Origin: Hypericibacter sp050729195
GTDB lineage: Bacteria > Pseudomonadota > Alphaproteobacteria > Dongiales > Dongiaceae
Reading direction: 5' to 3'
DNA: 6,476 nucleotides
Assembly: GCF_050729195.1 (NCBI RefSeq)
Contig: NZ_JBOHKS010000108.1
Coordinates: 1 to 6,476 of the forward strand
Positions within the stretch are counted from its first letter, which is position 1. The number at the start of each line of letters is the position of its first letter. This document shows, one piece after another, positions 5,055 through 6,476 of the stretch. Under the pieces are notes generated by a model. That model did no database searches. It was not told the origin of the DNA and saw only the letters and a program-made list of their open reading frames with translations. Position numbers and translations under genes: made by a program.

Positions 5055-6445
5055 ACATTTTGCATCTCGGTAGCGAGGGCATATCCCTCGAGCCTGGCGG
5101 CGAGTTGGTTCCAGCCATGACGCATGGTCTTTGGCCCCGGCGGCTTGTAGTAGCAGTTCCAGCCGCCCAGACGCGCGGCGATCCAGGCGACGAAGGCGAG
5201 AGAGCCGGGTAGATGCGGGTTTTTCTGGCGCAGGGTCTTGCCCTCCAGCTTTCGGGAGAGGCGTTCGAGCGGGACGGCGAAAGCCTCGTCGATGACATCG
5301 CTGGCCGGACGCGGGCCGCCATCGCGAGCATCGACCAACTGGATGGTCCGCACGGCCCCCGCCAAGCCGATGGTCGCCAGATTGAACAGGCGCTCGGCAT
5401 CGACCAGCTGACTGTCTTCGAGGGCGAGGCCGTCGCTCTTCAGGGCACGAAAGGTCTGCTCGATGCGCCAGCGCAGCCGATAGAGCTGGACGACGTCTTC
5501 GGCTTGCGCGCCCTCGGCCACGCCATGGGTGGTGAGCAGGCGCCAGAGCAGCGGGGTCTTGCCGGCCGGAGCCCCGACCTCGCGAGCCTCGACCAGATTG
5601 AGCTCGATCGAGCGGGGCAGCTTCTCCCTCCGACGGCTGTTGACTGGCCGGGCGATCCGCACCTTGCCGGCGCGCAGCTCCACGGTGGCGACGCGACCCT
5701 TGTCGCCGGGTCCGCGCGGCGCCACCCGGACTTTGCAACTGCGCAGGCAGGGCGCGCCCTCGAGCGCCTCGAACAGGCAACCGCCCCCGGCCAGCTTGCG
5801 GTTCTGTGCCGCCCGCACGATCAGATCGAGACCCGCGGGCTTGCCGGCAAAGAGCGGATAAATATCGCTTTCCCGATCGGCCACCATGGTGACCTGCGCC
5901 GCGCCGCTCAAGGTCTCGGCCGCGCTCGCACACCCCGCCAGCCAGCGTGCCGATTCCTTCTCCCCCGAAGCTCGGCGGCGGCGAGGCTCCGCCGGCTCCC
6001 GGCCCCGCGTCCAGATCGCCGCATCGACCAGCCCGACCACCGCCTCGCTCTCCACATCCACCGCGATCACCGGATGGATGAAGAACCCCGCTGTCGTCCC
6101 ATTCCCGCCCGGCCCGAACCCGCGCCGCTTCTTATCTCGGCCGGCAAAGTTGATCTCGCTCGTGTCCTGGACCGCCAGCACCCGGCGCCCCACACATTGC
6201 GCCGCCGTCCGGCTCGCCAGCGTCTCGACGATCCGCTCCACCGAAACGTAGGGCGAGGACAAAAACCGATGCGCCGCCATCTCGCCCGCCCGGGTCTCCC
6301 CCAACTGGCGCAGAACCAGCGACCCCGTCGCCGCAACCCGCCCGATCAGCCAATCCGCCCGCTTCTCAACCCGAATATCCCCAAACAACAAGCTCTCACC
6401 CTCGGCAAAATCACACCGAAGACCTTGAATCATATTTACATCCAT
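5051..6445 (-). CDS. IS4-family DDE transposase (464 aa)
   Basis: This enzyme cuts and rejoins the IS ends during cut-and-paste transposition. The DDE catalytic triad is readable: Asp94 in VLAVQDTSEINF, Asp190 in VTMVADRESDIYPLF, and Glu329 in YRLRWRIEQTFRALK. The last fits the IS4 YREK signature exactly (Y322, R325, E329, K336), and the DREx context at 190 recalls the Tn5/IS50-like branch. Residues 1-90 are an N-terminal DNA-binding-type region (DIRVEKRADWLIGR). The part after about 340 is helical, with aromatic residues in WNCYY. The frame is intact over a typical length, so the enzyme looks functional. The start is ATG at 6445; an in-frame ATG four codons later (6433) is an alternative. 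GGAAG lies about 10 bases upstream of the first. Its TGA stop falls inside the left inverted repeat. Confidence 0.92.
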   Translation of the reverse strand: MDVNMIQGLRCDFAEGESLLFGDIRVEKRADWLIGRVAATGSLVLRQLGETRAGEMAAHRFLSSPYVSVERIVETLASRTAAQCVGRRVLAVQDTSEINFAGRDKKRRGFGPGGNGTTAGFFIHPVIAVDVESEAVVGLVDAAIWTRGREPAEPRRRRASGEKESARWLAGCASAAETLSGAAQVTMVADRESDIYPLFAGKPAGLDLIVRAAQNRKLAGGGCLFEALEGAPCLRSCKVRVAPRGPGDKGRVATVELRAGKVRIARPVNSRRREKLPRSIELNLVEAREVGAPAGKTPLLWRLLTTHGVAEGAQAEDVVQLYRLRWRIEQTFRALKSDGLALEDSQLVDAERLFNLATIGLAGAVRTIQLVDARDGGPRPASDVIDEAFAVPLERLSRKLEGKTLRQKNPHLPGSLAFVAWIAARLGGWNCYYKPPGPKTMRHGWNQLAARLEGYALATEMQNV

Positions 6446-6460
6446 TCCGGAATCACTTCC

Positions 6461-6476
6461 GTGAATGCCGTAGCCC
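6461..6476 (-). repeat. Right terminal inverted repeat of the IS
   Basis: Plus strand GTGAATGCCGTAGCCC; its reverse complement matches the left repeat at 14 of 16 positions. The match runs to the final base of the window, so its true outer limit is unseen. Confidence 0.7.

Larger units (their letters stand above)
5039..6476 (-). mobile_element. IS4-family insertion sequence, nearly or fully complete
   Basis: This is an about 1.44-kb element carrying one intact transposase on the minus strand, with imperfect terminal inverted repeats at 5039-5054 and 6461-6476 (14 of 16 matching). The size is normal for a single-gene IS4-type element. The right repeat ends exactly at the end of the window, so one or a few outermost bases and the right target duplication may be missing. 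There is only a 15-bp gap between the right repeat and the transposase start, leaving little internal space for a promoter. Confidence 0.8.

Noticed and set aside
4968..5933. Minus-strand open frame in another register over the transposase
   Set aside because: Its Arg/Gly/Ala-rich translation is an out-of-frame reading of the transposase, whose DDE and YREK motifs lie in the other frame.
1..6476. CRISPR array, tRNA, rRNA or a nucleotide-signal defence cassette (cyclase plus effector)
   Set aside because: No regularly spaced direct repeats or RNA gene signatures were seen. The cyclases are ordinary class III fusions, not CD-NTase or Pycsar-type cyclases, and no effector gene accompanies them.

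Overview
The window is high-GC (well over 60% by eye). Its dense reverse-strand genes, class III adenylate cyclases fused to TolB-like and TPR regions, and an IS4-type insertion sequence suggest an alphaproteobacterium, probably of the Rhizobiales or Rhodospirillales. That placement is inference; no rRNA or other marker gene is present. Every gene I can support lies on the minus strand.

Layout from high to low coordinate, which is the direction of transcription: (1) An almost complete IS4-family insertion sequence, about 5039-6476. It holds one intact 464-codon transposase, and its two imperfect inverted repeats match at 14 of 16 positions. The right repeat ends on the last base of the window. 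(2) A short intergenic stretch with a C-rich block (G-quadruplex-capable on the minus strand) abutting the IS, then a good sigma-70-like promoter overlapped by a perfect 6-bp inverted repeat. (3) A 120-codon gene of unknown function. (4) A 164-bp gap with a second copy of part of the G/C-rich block. (5) Three tandem paralogues, each beginning with a class III adenylate cyclase domain: a complete 590-codon gene (2494-4266), a complete 594-codon gene (606-2390), and the 5' third of another (1-566), cut by the window start.

The two complete cyclase genes share the order cyclase domain, variable linker, TolB-like domain, TPR-type helical repeats, and a conserved C-terminal tail ending GLPE. All three cyclase domains keep both metal-binding aspartates, the Lys/Asp pair that reads adenine, and the Asn/Arg transition-state pair, so all three should be able to make cAMP from ATP. 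The first two copies each have a related upstream motif and so probably their own promoters. The third begins about 40 bp after its neighbour's stop with no room for a promoter and is probably co-transcribed with it. The nucleotide similarity between the two complete copies is uneven, including an 81-bp perfect run in the cyclase region, which suggests recent recombination between them.

Nothing here demonstrates a wholly new system. The points most worth a second look are the tandem cyclase array with its patchy similarity, the promoter/operator in front of the unknown 120-residue protein, and the IS next to a G-quadruplex-type repeat.
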